A stretch of DNA of 64,000 bases from NCBI RefSeq assembly GCF_023952475.1, contig NZ_JALHRX010000004.1:186001-250000 (forward strand), read 5' to 3'. This stretch comes from Cupriavidus sp. WGlv3. Its GTDB lineage: Bacteria; Pseudomonadota; Gammaproteobacteria; Burkholderiales; Burkholderiaceae. Made by a program: the position numbers and the translations under genes. Below the pieces are notes generated by a model. The model saw only the letters and a program-made list of their open reading frames with translations, ran no database searches and was not told the origin of the DNA. Every line of letters starts with the position of its first letter. Position 1 is the first letter of the stretch. This document shows positions 52,512-61,673 of the stretch, piece by piece.

Positions 52512-53567
52512 TCAGACGCTGCCCGGCACCGTGAAGCCGCGTTGCCCCGGCTTGCGGTTCGGCGCCATGCCGAGCTGGCGGATGGTCTCGTCCGCGCTGT
52601 CGTACCACTCGTCGATCTTGTAGATGCGGCGCGCTTCCTTGCCGTTGGCGACATCGCGGCCAAGCTCGCGCGCCAGGCGCACGGTCTGCTCGATCTGCTG
52701 CACCGAGGTCATGCGTTCGCCCTTGCGGCCCCACAGGTTGTCCTCGATGCCCACGCGCACATGCAGGCCCAGCGCAATCGCCATCGCGTTCATCGGCAGC
52801 ACCGCGCGCATCGCGCTTTCGATGGTCAGCACCGCGCCGTCGGGCGTGCGGCGGGCGAACTCGATCATGTCGGCCGGGTGCAGGCCCGCAGCGCCGCCGC
52901 CGATGGCGACGTAGTTCAGGATCAGCGGGCCGCGGTACTGGCCCTTGCGGATCAGGCGCTCGACCGTCTCCAGCTGCGCCACGTGGCCGAGCATGAAGTG
53001 CGGCTGGATGCCGGCCTTGCTCAGGCGCTCCAGGTGTTCGATGAAGAACGACGGCTTGGAGTCCACCACCATCTCGCTGTAGGCCTTGAGGTACTCGGGC
53101 TTCTCGAGGATGGTGCCCTGCACGTCGTCGGCGCTCAGCATCTCGCAGATATTCATCTGGCTGGTGTTGATCGCGATGGTGACCTGGTCAGGCTTCGGAT
53201 CGAGTTCCGCCAGCATGTGGCGGGTGTCGTAGTCCAGCCACTCGGCGGCCTTGCCTTCGCCTTCGGGCGCGAACGAGATCGAGCCGCCGACCTGCAGCAC
53301 CATGTCGGGCACGGCTTCGCGCAGCCGCGCCAGCATCTCGTTGAACATCGACAGGCGCTTGGAACCCTTGCCATCCGACTCGCGCACATGCACATGCAGC
53401 ACGGTGGCGCCGGCGTTGTAGCAATCGACGGCCTTCTGGATCTGTGCGTCCATGCTCACCGGGATGTCGTCGGAGTCGGAGGGCAGCCACTGCGGGCCGT
53501 AGGGCGCGACCTGGATCACCAGTTTTTCCTGGTTTTCGGGGAGCAGGCTGTCGTCGAGAAAATGCAT
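52512..53567 (-). CDS. Beta-keto acid cleavage enzyme (BKACE, DUF849)
   Basis: This 351-aa protein fits the BKACE family, which uses Zn2+ and acetyl-CoA to turn a beta-keto acid into acetoacetate and an acyl-CoA. The HVHVRESDG segment near residue 48 and VAIGGGAAGLHP near 225 are conserved metal and substrate regions. AMAIALGLHVRVGIEDNLW near 285 is the C-terminal signature. The ATG at 53567 follows AAGGAG. It heads the minus-strand series BKACE, SDR, CMD-like and MFS, and is divergent from an AraC regulator. Confidence 0.92.
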   Translation of the reverse strand: MHFLDDSLLPENQEKLVIQVAPYGPQWLPSDSDDIPVSMDAQIQKAVDCYNAGATVLHVHVRESDGKGSKRLSMFNEMLARLREAVPDMVLQVGGSISFAPEGEGKAAEWLDYDTRHMLAELDPKPDQVTIAINTSQMNICEMLSADDVQGTILEKPEYLKAYSEMVVDSKPSFFIEHLERLSKAGIQPHFMLGHVAQLETVERLIRKGQYRGPLILNYVAIGGGAAGLHPADMIEFARRTPDGAVLTIESAMRAVLPMNAMAIALGLHVRVGIEDNLWGRKGERMTSVQQIEQTVRLARELGRDVANGKEARRIYKIDEWYDSADETIRQLGMAPNRKPGQRGFTVPGSV

Positions 53568-53697
53568 GGATAGTCTCCTTGTGGTGAAGCCCTTTGCATG
53601 GGGGCGGTGCAGGTATTCTGGACGCCGGACGCATGCTGCGTTTATCCTGCTGTCACTATTTCCTATCCGTTTGTCACAGCTGGTGAAAACCCGAACC

Positions 53698-54732
53698 ATG
53701 AAGCCCGAGAACCGTTCGGTCCCGGTCGGCACGCTTGCACGGGTGGTCGAGGTGCTGCGGGCGCAGGGCGCCGACCCCTGGCCGCTGCTGGGCCGCTATG
53801 GCATCGGCCCGGCGTCGCTGGAAGAGCCCATGGCGCCTCTGGCGCTGACGCTGTGCGGGCGCATCCTGGCCGATGCGGCCGCCACCTCGGGCCGGCCCCA
53901 CTTCGCAGTGCAGGTCGGCGCGCGCGCCAATATGGAAAACGCCGGGCCGCTGCGCCTGCTGCTGCTGTCGTCGCGCAATGTGCGCGACGCGGTGGATGGC
54001 CTGCTGCGCTACGGGCGCATCTGGTACCGGGGCATCGACACGGCGCTGACCGTGCGCGAAGGCTATGCGGTCTTCTCGGTCGAGATCGACGGCGCCTGCG
54101 CGGGCCGCGACGACCTGCTGACCGCCTATCTCGCGGCCAACCTGCAGATGTTCCGGCTGATGCTCGGCAGGTCCTGGTTGCCCGCGGCGGTCTCGCTGTC
54201 GCGTCCGCCGCCGCCGGAGCTGGCGCCGTTCGTCGCGCACTTCGGCCCCGATGTGCGCTTCGGCCAGCCGCGCGACGAATTCGTGTTCCCGGCCGGTACG
54301 CTGGAGCAGCGCTGCGGCGTGGCGGACGAGGCGGTCGAATCCTCGGTGGTGCGCTACCTGAGCGAGCTGGAATCGCATGTCGCGCCGGATTTCCTGGGCC
54401 AGGCCCGCCAGGCGATCCGCGACCTGATGCTGCTGGGCGAATGCACCGCGCCGCGGCTGGCCTCGCTGTTCGCGGTGCATCGCTTTACGCTGCATCGCCA
54501 CCTGCAGGACCACGGCACCTCGTTCGCGCAACTGCTGGATGAAGAGCGCGAAGCGCTGGCGCGGCGGCTGCTGGGCAACACCGACATGCCGCTTGGCGAT
54601 GTCGCGCGGGCGCTGGGCTTCAAGACGCAGGCCGGCTTCAACAAGGCCTTCCACCGCTGGCAGGGTGTCGCGCCCGGCACCGTGCGCGTTGGGGAGCGCC
54701 GCAGGCCGCGGCTGACGTTGCACCGCGATTGA
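53698..54732 (+). CDS. AraC-family regulator with arabinose-binding-type N-terminus
   Basis: This 344-aa protein starts at the ATG at 53698. The N-terminal domain is of the PF12625 type (residues ~10-200) and the C-terminal AraC domain includes LASLFAVHRFTLHRHLQDHG and VARALGFKTQAGFNKAFHRW. It is divergent from the BKACE operon across 130 bases and probably activates it. A Bug receptor gene follows on the same strand. Confidence 0.92.
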   Translation: MKPENRSVPVGTLARVVEVLRAQGADPWPLLGRYGIGPASLEEPMAPLALTLCGRILADAAATSGRPHFAVQVGARANMENAGPLRLLLLSSRNVRDAVDGLLRYGRIWYRGIDTALTVREGYAVFSVEIDGACAGRDDLLTAYLAANLQMFRLMLGRSWLPAAVSLSRPPPPELAPFVAHFGPDVRFGQPRDEFVFPAGTLEQRCGVADEAVESSVVRYLSELESHVAPDFLGQARQAIRDLMLLGECTAPRLASLFAVHRFTLHRHLQDHGTSFAQLLDEEREALARRLLGNTDMPLGDVARALGFKTQAGFNKAFHRWQGVAPGTVRVGERRRPRLTLHRD

Positions 54733-54907
54733 GCCGGGCGCACGGTTCGTCGTGCTGGCATGACCAATCGCTTATGCTTCCGCGGTTTTATTTCATTGGT
54801 TTTCGCGGCCAGATCGTGCGCAAAATCCCGGTGCACACACGCCGCCGATGCGATCTTGGAAACGGGCATCGCCATCCACAGAAGCGGCGTGGGCTTACGG
54901 AGACAAT

Positions 54908-55906
54908 ATGAAATCAAGCCCCACATGCCGCGGCAAGCGTGCATGGCATCTCGCAGTCCTGGCCGCCACCGCGCTGGCAGCCGCCCCCGTCCTCGCGCAG
55001 GGCAACTGGCCCTCGCGCCCGATCCGCATGGTGGTGCCGAGCCCCGGCGGCAGCGGCCCCGACGTGCTGGCACGCGTGTTCGCCGAACAGATCTCGCAGG
55101 CGCTGAAGCAACCCGTGGTGGTCGACAACAAGCCCGGCGCCAACGGGCAGCTGTCGGTCGATGCCGTCGTGCGCGCGCAGCCGGACGGCTACACCGTGCT
55201 GCTGGCGAGCGCCTCGGCCACCGTAATGAACCAGGCGATCCAGCCGAAGCTGCCATTCAACATCGTCGAGGACCTGGTGCCGGTGGCGCAGATCGGCTCG
55301 GGTGGCGTGCTGCTGGTGGTTACGCCCGACTTTCCGGCGAGGGACATGAAGTCCTTCGTGGCAACGATCAAGGCGCGGCCCGGCAAGTATGACTACGGCA
55401 GCTGGGGGATCGGCTCGGGCGGCCACCTCGCCATGGCACAGCTGCATACGCTGGCGGGCATCGACCTGACCCATGTGCCCTACAAGGGCGTGCCGCCGAT
55501 CCTGACCGACCTGCAGGGCGGTGTGCTGAAGATCGCCTTCGTCGACATCACCACCTCGGTGCCGCTGGTGAAGAGCGGCAAGATCCGGCCGCTGGGCATC
55601 ACCGGCAAGCACCGCGCGCCCGCGTTCCCCGAGGTGCCGACCATGGCCGAGCAGGGCTTCCCGATGACCAACGAAGGCTGGTACGGGCTGTTCGTGCCCA
55701 AGGGCACGCCACGCGAGATCGTCGTGACGCTGAACCGCGAGATCAACAAGGCGCTGCGCTCGCCGGCGCTCGCCACACGCTTCCAGCAGCTCAACATGAT
55801 GGCCGATCCGCCGCTGACCACGCCGGAGGAGTTCGCGCGCACGGTGCGCAACGACTATGCCACCTGGGCCAACGTGGTGAAGATCAACGGCATCAGGCCG
55901 GAATAG
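54908..55906 (+). CDS. TTT-family (Bug) periplasmic receptor
   Basis: This 332-aa extracytoplasmic solute receptor of the tripartite tricarboxylate transporter family has a signal peptide ending ALA-Q. The Bug hallmark WPSRPIRMVVPSPGGSGPD follows, then the KPGANG and THVPYKG segments. It binds a carboxylate in the periplasm for TctAB-type permeases. No TctA/TctB gene is adjacent. It lies beside the AraC/BKACE locus and may supply that pathway. Confidence 0.92.
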   Translation: MKSSPTCRGKRAWHLAVLAATALAAAPVLAQGNWPSRPIRMVVPSPGGSGPDVLARVFAEQISQALKQPVVVDNKPGANGQLSVDAVVRAQPDGYTVLLASASATVMNQAIQPKLPFNIVEDLVPVAQIGSGGVLLVVTPDFPARDMKSFVATIKARPGKYDYGSWGIGSGGHLAMAQLHTLAGIDLTHVPYKGVPPILTDLQGGVLKIAFVDITTSVPLVKSGKIRPLGITGKHRAPAFPEVPTMAEQGFPMTNEGWYGLFVPKGTPREIVVTLNREINKALRSPALATRFQQLNMMADPPLTTPEEFARTVRNDYATWANVVKINGIRPE

Positions 55907-55914
55907 CGGGCCAG

Positions 55915-56841
55915 TCAGCCGGCCGCCGCCTGTTCCGCGCACTGCTGGAACAGTTCGACAGCCGGCGAGGGGGCCTTGCCGGCCAGCGTGAAAGTGGACA
56001 CCGGCAGCAGCACGCCCGGTATCTCGAGCGGAAGGACATGGGCGAGGCCGCGCGCTTCATAGGTGCGCGCCAGGCGCCCGGTCACCATTGCCACCGCCTG
56101 CATCGCCTCCAGCAGGCCTAGCACCAGGCCGGCCGATACCGACTCGACATGGTTGGCCGGCACCTCCACCTTCATGCGTCGCAGCGACGCGTCCAGGCTC
56201 TGGCGCAGCCGCGCCGTGCGCGGCGGCACGACCCACGGGTACGGCGACAGGTCTGGCCAGCCCACGGTCGCGCGTGCCGCCAGCGGATGCTCCGGGTGGA
56301 CCGCCACGCGCAACACTTCCTCATACAGGTGGTGCTGCTCGATATCCCCGGCCGTAGCGCGCTCCGACAGCGCCCCCAGCACGATATCAAGGCGGCCGGT
56401 GCGCAACTGGCCCATCAGCACGTCCATCGGCGCCTCGTACACCGCGATGTTCAGCGTCGGCATCCGCGCCTTGGCCAGCGCGATGATGCGCGGCGCGAGC
56501 GCCAGCGTCGAGCCGGGCATGGCGCCGACCGCAATCGATGCGCAGGCGCCTTGCCCCAGCGCCAGCAGCTCGTCGCCGGCGCGGTCCAGTTCGTCCAGGA
56601 TCGACTGCGCATAGCTGACGAAGATCATGCCGTGCGGCGTCGGTTCGATGCCGCGGGGCCGCCGCACGAACAAGGGGTAGCCCAGGCCTTCCTCGACCTC
56701 GGCCAGCGCCTTCGATACCGCCGGCTGCGTGATGTTCATCGCGTTCGCGACCCGCGCGACCTGCCGGTGCTCCTCCAGTGCTATGACCAGACGGAGATGG
56801 CGTAGCTTCAGTCCGCTGCGCAGAAAACCGATCGCGTCCAT
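55915..56841 (-). CDS. LysR-family regulator
   Basis: This 308-aa LysR protein has an N-terminal helix-turn-helix (residues ~20-60, KLRHLRLVIALEEHRQVARVA, then QPAVSKALAEVE) and a GbpR-like effector domain. The ATG at 56841 follows AGGGG; an ATG at 56874 is possible. It is divergent from the TauD dioxygenase, SDR and second Bug genes and probably controls them. Confidence 0.92.
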   Translation of the reverse strand: MDAIGFLRSGLKLRHLRLVIALEEHRQVARVANAMNITQPAVSKALAEVEEGLGYPLFVRRPRGIEPTPHGMIFVSYAQSILDELDRAGDELLALGQGACASIAVGAMPGSTLALAPRIIALAKARMPTLNIAVYEAPMDVLMGQLRTGRLDIVLGALSERATAGDIEQHHLYEEVLRVAVHPEHPLAARATVGWPDLSPYPWVVPPRTARLRQSLDASLRRMKVEVPANHVESVSAGLVLGLLEAMQAVAMVTGRLARTYEARGLAHVLPLEIPGVLLPVSTFTLAGKAPSPAVELFQQCAEQAAAG

Positions 56842-57024
56842 GGTGAAAACCCCTAGAAACAAAGCGTGACTCATCGCGGCGTGGCCGGTGACGGCACGGC
56901 ATCGCCGCGGTGATATTACCTTTTGGTTTGGTCAAACGCATCAACTTTCATTAGTCATGCGCGCGCTGCCTTCGCACAATGGCTGCACCGGCCCGGCAAT
57001 GGCCGCGACAACAAGGAGACAGCA

Positions 57025-58098
57025 ATGGAAACAGCACAGGCGCAAGCAGCACTGAAGGCGGTGGAGACCCCGGCGGCGTGGGAAGCCAGCGACATTGCCG
57101 CGAAGGAGAGTGAGTGGGTGGTCTGGCTGAGCGCGGACGAGATCGCGCAGCTGGACGCGGCGCTGGCGCATTGCAAATCGCTGGGCCTTGCGGTGCCGGC
57201 GATCAGCAAGGAGACATTCCCGCTCGGCAGCCTTGGGGCGAAGCTGCAAGACCTGCGCCACCGCCTGGAGCGGGGACTGGGCGTGGTGCTGCTGCGCGGG
57301 CTGCCGGTCGAGCGCTATTCCAAGATGGACGCCGGCACGATCTACTGGGGCATCGGCATGCACCTGGGCCGCGCGGTTGCGCAGAACGCGTTCGGCGACG
57401 TGCTGGGCCATGTCTGGGATCTTGGCAAGGACCCGAAGTCAGACATGACGGCGCGCGGCTATCAGTCGCGCCATCGGCTGCCGTTCCATACCGATGGCGC
57501 CGACGTGGTCGGGCTGCTGTGCCTGCGCACTGCGCGCCGCGGCGGCAAGAGCAGCATCGCCAGTTCCATGGCAATCCATAACGCCATGCTGCGCGAGCAT
57601 CCCGAACTGCTGGCGCGGCTGTACCAGCCCTTTGCGTTCGACCGCCGGCACGAGGAAGCGCCGGGCCAGGCGCCGTACACGATGACGCATGTGTTCAGCT
57701 GGCACAACGGCCGCCTGTTCAACCGCTACATCCGCAGCTTCATCAATACGGCGCAGCGCTTCCCCGACGCGCCGCCGCTGGCGCCCGAGGACATCGCCGC
57801 GCTCGACAGATTCGACCAATACACGCAGGACCCGCGCTTTCGCATCGACATGGAGCTGGCGCCCGGCGACATGCAGTTCCTGAACAACTACGTGGTCCTG
57901 CACTCGCGCACCAGCTACGAGGACCATCCCGAGCTGGACCGCAAGCGCCACCTGCTGCGGCTGTGGCTGTTCACGCCGGGCCTGGCCGACGTGCCCGAGA
58001 GCTTCCGGCTGCGCTACCTGCTGACCGACGCGTGGGCGAAGAATCCGCGCCCGCCGATCTATGACGTCAACCAGATCATGGGCGTGACCACGCATTGA
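57025..58098 (+). CDS. TauD/TfdA-family Fe(II)/2-oxoglutarate dioxygenase
   Basis: This 357-aa protein has the HxD of the facial triad in LPFHTDGADVVGLLCL near residue 157 and the distal His in NNYVVLHSRTSYEDH near residue 293. It then has the Arg in the RHLLRLWL strand that binds 2-oxoglutarate. It oxidises a carboxylate or sulfonate-like substrate. The ATG at 57025 follows AAGGAGA. It is the first gene of a likely unit with an SDR and a Bug receptor. Confidence 0.9.
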   Translation: METAQAQAALKAVETPAAWEASDIAAKESEWVVWLSADEIAQLDAALAHCKSLGLAVPAISKETFPLGSLGAKLQDLRHRLERGLGVVLLRGLPVERYSKMDAGTIYWGIGMHLGRAVAQNAFGDVLGHVWDLGKDPKSDMTARGYQSRHRLPFHTDGADVVGLLCLRTARRGGKSSIASSMAIHNAMLREHPELLARLYQPFAFDRRHEEAPGQAPYTMTHVFSWHNGRLFNRYIRSFINTAQRFPDAPPLAPEDIAALDRFDQYTQDPRFRIDMELAPGDMQFLNNYVVLHSRTSYEDHPELDRKRHLLRLWLFTPGLADVPESFRLRYLLTDAWAKNPRPPIYDVNQIMGVTTH

Positions 58099-58141
58099 AG
58101 CGTCTCCCTTACCGCTATCCCAGACCAAGGAATCTTTCGCA

Positions 58142-58915
58142 ATGAACGCCCCCATCCTTTCCCTTCACGGCAAGACCGCCTGGATCACCGGCGGCTCCAG
58201 CGGCATCGGCCGCGCCTGTGCGCTGTCGCTGTGGCAAGCGGGCGCCACGGTTGTGGTCTCCGCGCGCAGCGAAGCGGCGGTCGCCAGCCTCGCCGCAGAA
58301 TGCGGCAATGAGCGCGTGATCGCGCTGCCGCTGGACGTGGCCGACCGCGAAGCCGTGGCTGCCGCCGGCCGCCAGCTTCAGGAGCGCATTGGCGCCGTCG
58401 ATATCCTGGTCAACGCCGCCGGCATCAACGTGGTCAACCGCAAGCTGTCCCGCCTGACGCCGGCCGACTGGGACCAGGTCATCGACATCAACCTCAACGG
58501 CGCGTTCTACTGCATGCATGCGGTGCTCCCCGGCATGCGCGACCAGGGCGAAGGCACCATCATCAATATCTCGTCGTGGGCCGGACGCTACGCCTCGGCG
58601 CTGACCGGTGCCGCCTACGGGGCCAGCAAGCACGCCATGGCGGCGATGACGACGTCCGTGGCGATGGAAGAGTGCGCCAACGGCATCCGTGCCTGCGCCA
58701 TCTATCCCGGCGAGACCGCCACGCCGATCCTGATCAACCGGCCCACGCCGCCCGCCGCAGAAGACCTGGCGCGCATGCTGCAGCCGGAGGATGTGGCCGC
58801 GGCGGTGGCCTTTGTGCTGTCCCTGCCGGCGCGCGCCACGGTGAACGAGCTTGTCATCAGTCCCACCTGGAATCGCGCCTTCGTTGGCTTCCAGCCGCCG
58901 CCCAGGCGCGGCTGA
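58142..58915 (+). CDS. Short-chain dehydrogenase/reductase
   Basis: This 257-aa SDR has TGGSSGIG (residues ~16-23), NAAGINV near 93 and the catalytic YGASKHA near 159. It starts 44 bases after the dioxygenase gene. It could oxidise or reduce the product of that enzyme. The substrate is not known. Confidence 0.9.
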   Translation: MNAPILSLHGKTAWITGGSSGIGRACALSLWQAGATVVVSARSEAAVASLAAECGNERVIALPLDVADREAVAAAGRQLQERIGAVDILVNAAGINVVNRKLSRLTPADWDQVIDINLNGAFYCMHAVLPGMRDQGEGTIINISSWAGRYASALTGAAYGASKHAMAAMTTSVAMEECANGIRACAIYPGETATPILINRPTPPAAEDLARMLQPEDVAAAVAFVLSLPARATVNELVISPTWNRAFVGFQPPPRRG

Positions 58916-59023
58916 GCGGCTGAGCAGCACCGGCGACCGATACAGCCGCTGCCGCGGCGCAAGATCCAGCGCCAGGCAGCAGCGCGCGGTCAATGCATGG
59001 CAGGACAATCCCCGAGGAAGACA

Positions 59024-60016
59024 ATGATGAACCGACGCAGGTGGTTACAGGACGCAATTCCCGCCGCCATCGCGGCCTGTCTCGCGCCAAACGTGTTTGC
59101 GCAGGCCCCGGCACCCTCTGCCTGGCCATCGCGCCCATTGCGGATGATCGTGCCGGGCGGTGCGGGTTCGGGCACCGACCTCGTCGCCAGGGTGTTCGCC
59201 GAGCCGCTCTCTCGCGCGCTGCGGCAACCGGTCGTGGTCGAAAACCGGCCCGGCGCCAATGGCATCGTCGGCAACAACCTGGCGGCCAAGGCAGCGCCGG
59301 ACGGCTATACCATCCTGTTCAGCAACGCTTCCGCGATCGCGATCAATGCGGCGCTGCGTGACGGCATGCCCTACGACACGGACAAGGACCTTGCACCGGT
59401 GATCCAGGTCAGCGCCGGCGGCGTGCTGCTGGTGGCAACCGCCGAGACGCCGGTGCGCGACCTTGCCAGCTTTGTCGACTACGTCCGCGCGCATCCCAAC
59501 ATTGCCTACGGCACCTGGGGCGTCGGCTCGACCGGCCACCTGGCGATGGAAGCCATTGCCCGCGCGCGCGACCTGCGTATGCGGCATATTCCCTACAAGA
59601 CCATGGGGCAACTGCTGACCGACCTGCAGGGCGGGGTTGTCAGCATTGCATTCGTCGACGCGCGTTCGCCGCTCTCACTGATCCAGGCCCGCAAGCTGGT
59701 GCCGGTTGCCATGACCGGCACGCGGCGCTCGCCCATGCTGCCGGAGGTGCGCACCCTGAAGCAGCAGGGCTTCGACCTGGATCTCGATGGCTGGTATGGC
59801 GTCTTTGTCCCGGCCCATACGCCGGCCGGGATCGTGCTGCGGCTCAACGAGGAAATCGCCAGGGTAATGGTGGCGCCGGCATTGCAGGCCAGCTTCGCGC
59901 AGCAGGGCCTGTTGTGGGTCGAGAAGAATTCGCCGGAGCAGTTTGCACGGGTGATCCAGAGGGATATCCGGGCGTGGAAAGCGCTGGCGGCAACCGCAGA
60001 GATCAAGGTTGACTAA
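59024..60016 (+). CDS. TTT-family (Bug) periplasmic receptor, second copy
   Basis: This 330-aa receptor has a signal peptide ending FAQ. The Bug-type WPSRPLRMIVPGGAGSGTD, ENRPGANG and RHIPYKT segments follow. The first of two tandem ATGs (59024) is preferred because GAGGAAGAC lies just upstream. It follows the dioxygenase and SDR genes, so it probably delivers their substrate. No TctAB permease pair is present beside it. Confidence 0.92.
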   Translation: MMNRRRWLQDAIPAAIAACLAPNVFAQAPAPSAWPSRPLRMIVPGGAGSGTDLVARVFAEPLSRALRQPVVVENRPGANGIVGNNLAAKAAPDGYTILFSNASAIAINAALRDGMPYDTDKDLAPVIQVSAGGVLLVATAETPVRDLASFVDYVRAHPNIAYGTWGVGSTGHLAMEAIARARDLRMRHIPYKTMGQLLTDLQGGVVSIAFVDARSPLSLIQARKLVPVAMTGTRRSPMLPEVRTLKQQGFDLDLDGWYGVFVPAHTPAGIVLRLNEEIARVMVAPALQASFAQQGLLWVEKNSPEQFARVIQRDIRAWKALAATAEIKVD

Positions 60017-60321
60017 CGAAAAATCCAGCGCACCCATGCTGTTCGGAAGCGCCACGGACGACCGCTTCTCTGCCAAATCGGCCCTGCGGCAGGGTAAATG
60101 TCGGCTGACCGAAACTGGCCGAACTCAGCCATGGCAGAGGCCGGGGCACAGTTGATGACGTGGTTTGGTATCGCCTGCGAACTGCACCCCGGCGATGCCG
60201 CCACAAGTGCCCGATCCTGCGCGCGCTCGAAGGCCGTACTTGGGTAGCCGGCGACGATCGACTAGCTTGAATGTCTTGGGGTGCTCCGAGACTTAACTTC
60301 AGCTTTTGAGGCAGGTGCGAG
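60017..60321. other. Non-coding gap
   Basis: This 305-base gap has no supported gene. It carries the 14-mer TGACCGAAACTGGC (60106-60119) also found at 13254-13267 on the other strand. The promoter of the isochorismatase-like gene should lie at its right end. Confidence 0.4.
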
Positions 60322-60942
60322 ATGGACGAACTCAATTCGCCGCAGGAGTGTGCATTGGTGCTGGTGGATCCCCAGGCAGGCCTGGGATTCGCGGTGCAGT
60401 CCATGGACCGCCAGCAGCTACTCAATAACCTGGTGGCGCTTGTCGAGACCGCCCGGACATTCGACGTCCCCGCGATTCTCTCGACCTCGGCAACGAAGGT
60501 GTATAGCGGTCCTCCGTTTCCGGCCATCCGCGAGCTGTTGCCCGACGTTCCGGTGTACGACCGGCGCTCCATGAACCTGTGGGAAGACGACGCCGCGCGG
60601 CAGGCCGTGATTGCCACCGGCAGGAAGAAGCTGCTGTTCGCGGGCATGCTGACGGAGGCCTGTGTGTGCTTCCCGGTCCTGTGCTGCCTGGCCGAGGGCT
60701 ATCAGGCCTTTGTCGTGGCGGACGCCTGCGGCGGGGCGACCGTCGATTCCCACCACTACGCGCTGGACCGCATGCGGTCCAAAGGCGCGGAGGTGACGAG
60801 CTGGTTGCAGGTCCTGCTCGAGTTCCAGAGGGACTGGACGCGCAAGGAAACCTATGACCGGGCACGCGGACTGGTTGAGCGTTTTGGCGGTGGCTATGGT
60901 ATGGGGCTCAAGTACGCCAGGGATATGTTGGTCAAGCCGTAA
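60322..60942 (+). CDS. Isochorismatase-family hydrolase (YcaC-like)
   Basis: This 206-aa cysteine hydrolase has the catalytic Asp16 in LVLVDPQAG and Cys114 in GMLTEACVCF. The FVVADACGG segment is typical of the YcaC-like branch. It hydrolyses an unknown amide or ester. It stands alone and converges with the cupin gene across an intergenic repeat. Confidence 0.88.
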   Translation: MDELNSPQECALVLVDPQAGLGFAVQSMDRQQLLNNLVALVETARTFDVPAILSTSATKVYSGPPFPAIRELLPDVPVYDRRSMNLWEDDAARQAVIATGRKKLLFAGMLTEACVCFPVLCCLAEGYQAFVVADACGGATVDSHHYALDRMRSKGAEVTSWLQVLLEFQRDWTRKETYDRARGLVERFGGGYGMGLKYARDMLVKP

Positions 60943-61034
60943 TTCCGGCGCCTGTTTTCGACCCTTTTCGGCCGGTCGCAATACGCAAGGTCAATGACCG
61001 TTTGCTCACCCTCATCAGACACTTGAGGGCGTCG

Positions 61035-61076
61035 GCAAGCTCACTGGCGGTTCAGAATAGCAAGCTCACACTGAAC
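61035..61076. repeat. Direct and inverted repeats between convergent genes
   Basis: GCAAGCTCAC occurs twice (61035-61044 and 61060-61069), and GTTCAG (61050-61055) pairs with CTGAAC (61071-61076). The element lies between the isochorismatase-like and cupin genes. Its role is unknown. Confidence 0.35.
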
Positions 61077-61177
61077 GCTGCCATAGAACAAGGGGCAGTG
61101 AGGACCCATCCGCGATCCCGCGAAAAGGGGGCGAACCATTCTGATAGGACGGCGGCCAGAATAGCGCTGGGTGCTTT

Positions 61178-61603
61178 CTAAGATTGCTTCCATTTCCCGG
61201 GGCTGGGCACGGCGCAAGGGCCGCTCACTCCAATCGAAGTGAATTGGGCAGGCCCCACCACTTCCAGGTATTCCATGTCTAGCGAGTAGTCAAACAGGAA
61301 GTGCCGGATGCCTGGGCGTTGGTGGACACAGTCTCCTGCCGAGACCAATGTTTCTTGGTCTTCGTACATGAAGCGTGCCCATCCTTTCAGCATGTAGACA
61401 ATATGAAAGTCGGCCTCATGGACGTGCCATCCAGTTCCTGCCTCTGGCGCTCTATTGGCGCGCACCAACTGGGCCACCACCTTGCCGCCTGTAGCTTTTG
61501 CGATTCCGAGATCGCGGTAAACAAAGAAGTCTCGTAAGCCGCCCTCAGTGAACTCTGTATCCATCGGCTTGATGTGGGTGAAACTGGTTTCGCTAGCATC
61601 CAT
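61178..61603 (-). CDS. Cupin-domain protein
   Basis: This 141-aa single cupin has TGWHVHEADFHIVYMLKGWARFMY (the first motif, around residues 57-80) and a second motif ending RPGIRHFLFDYS. It probably binds a divalent metal. The N-terminus is not a signal peptide. It lies downstream of the HMG-CoA lyase gene on the same strand. The function could be catalytic or regulatory. Confidence 0.85.
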   Translation of the reverse strand: MDASETSFTHIKPMDTEFTEGGLRDFFVYRDLGIAKATGGKVVAQLVRANRAPEAGTGWHVHEADFHIVYMLKGWARFMYEDQETLVSAGDCVHQRPGIRHFLFDYSLDMEYLEVVGPAQFTSIGVSGPCAVPSPGKWKQS

Positions 61604-61673
61604 GGTCAGTCCAATCAGGTTTGGTGGGAATTAACATGCTGATCGCAAAGGCAGTCCAATCACGGAGCAATGC

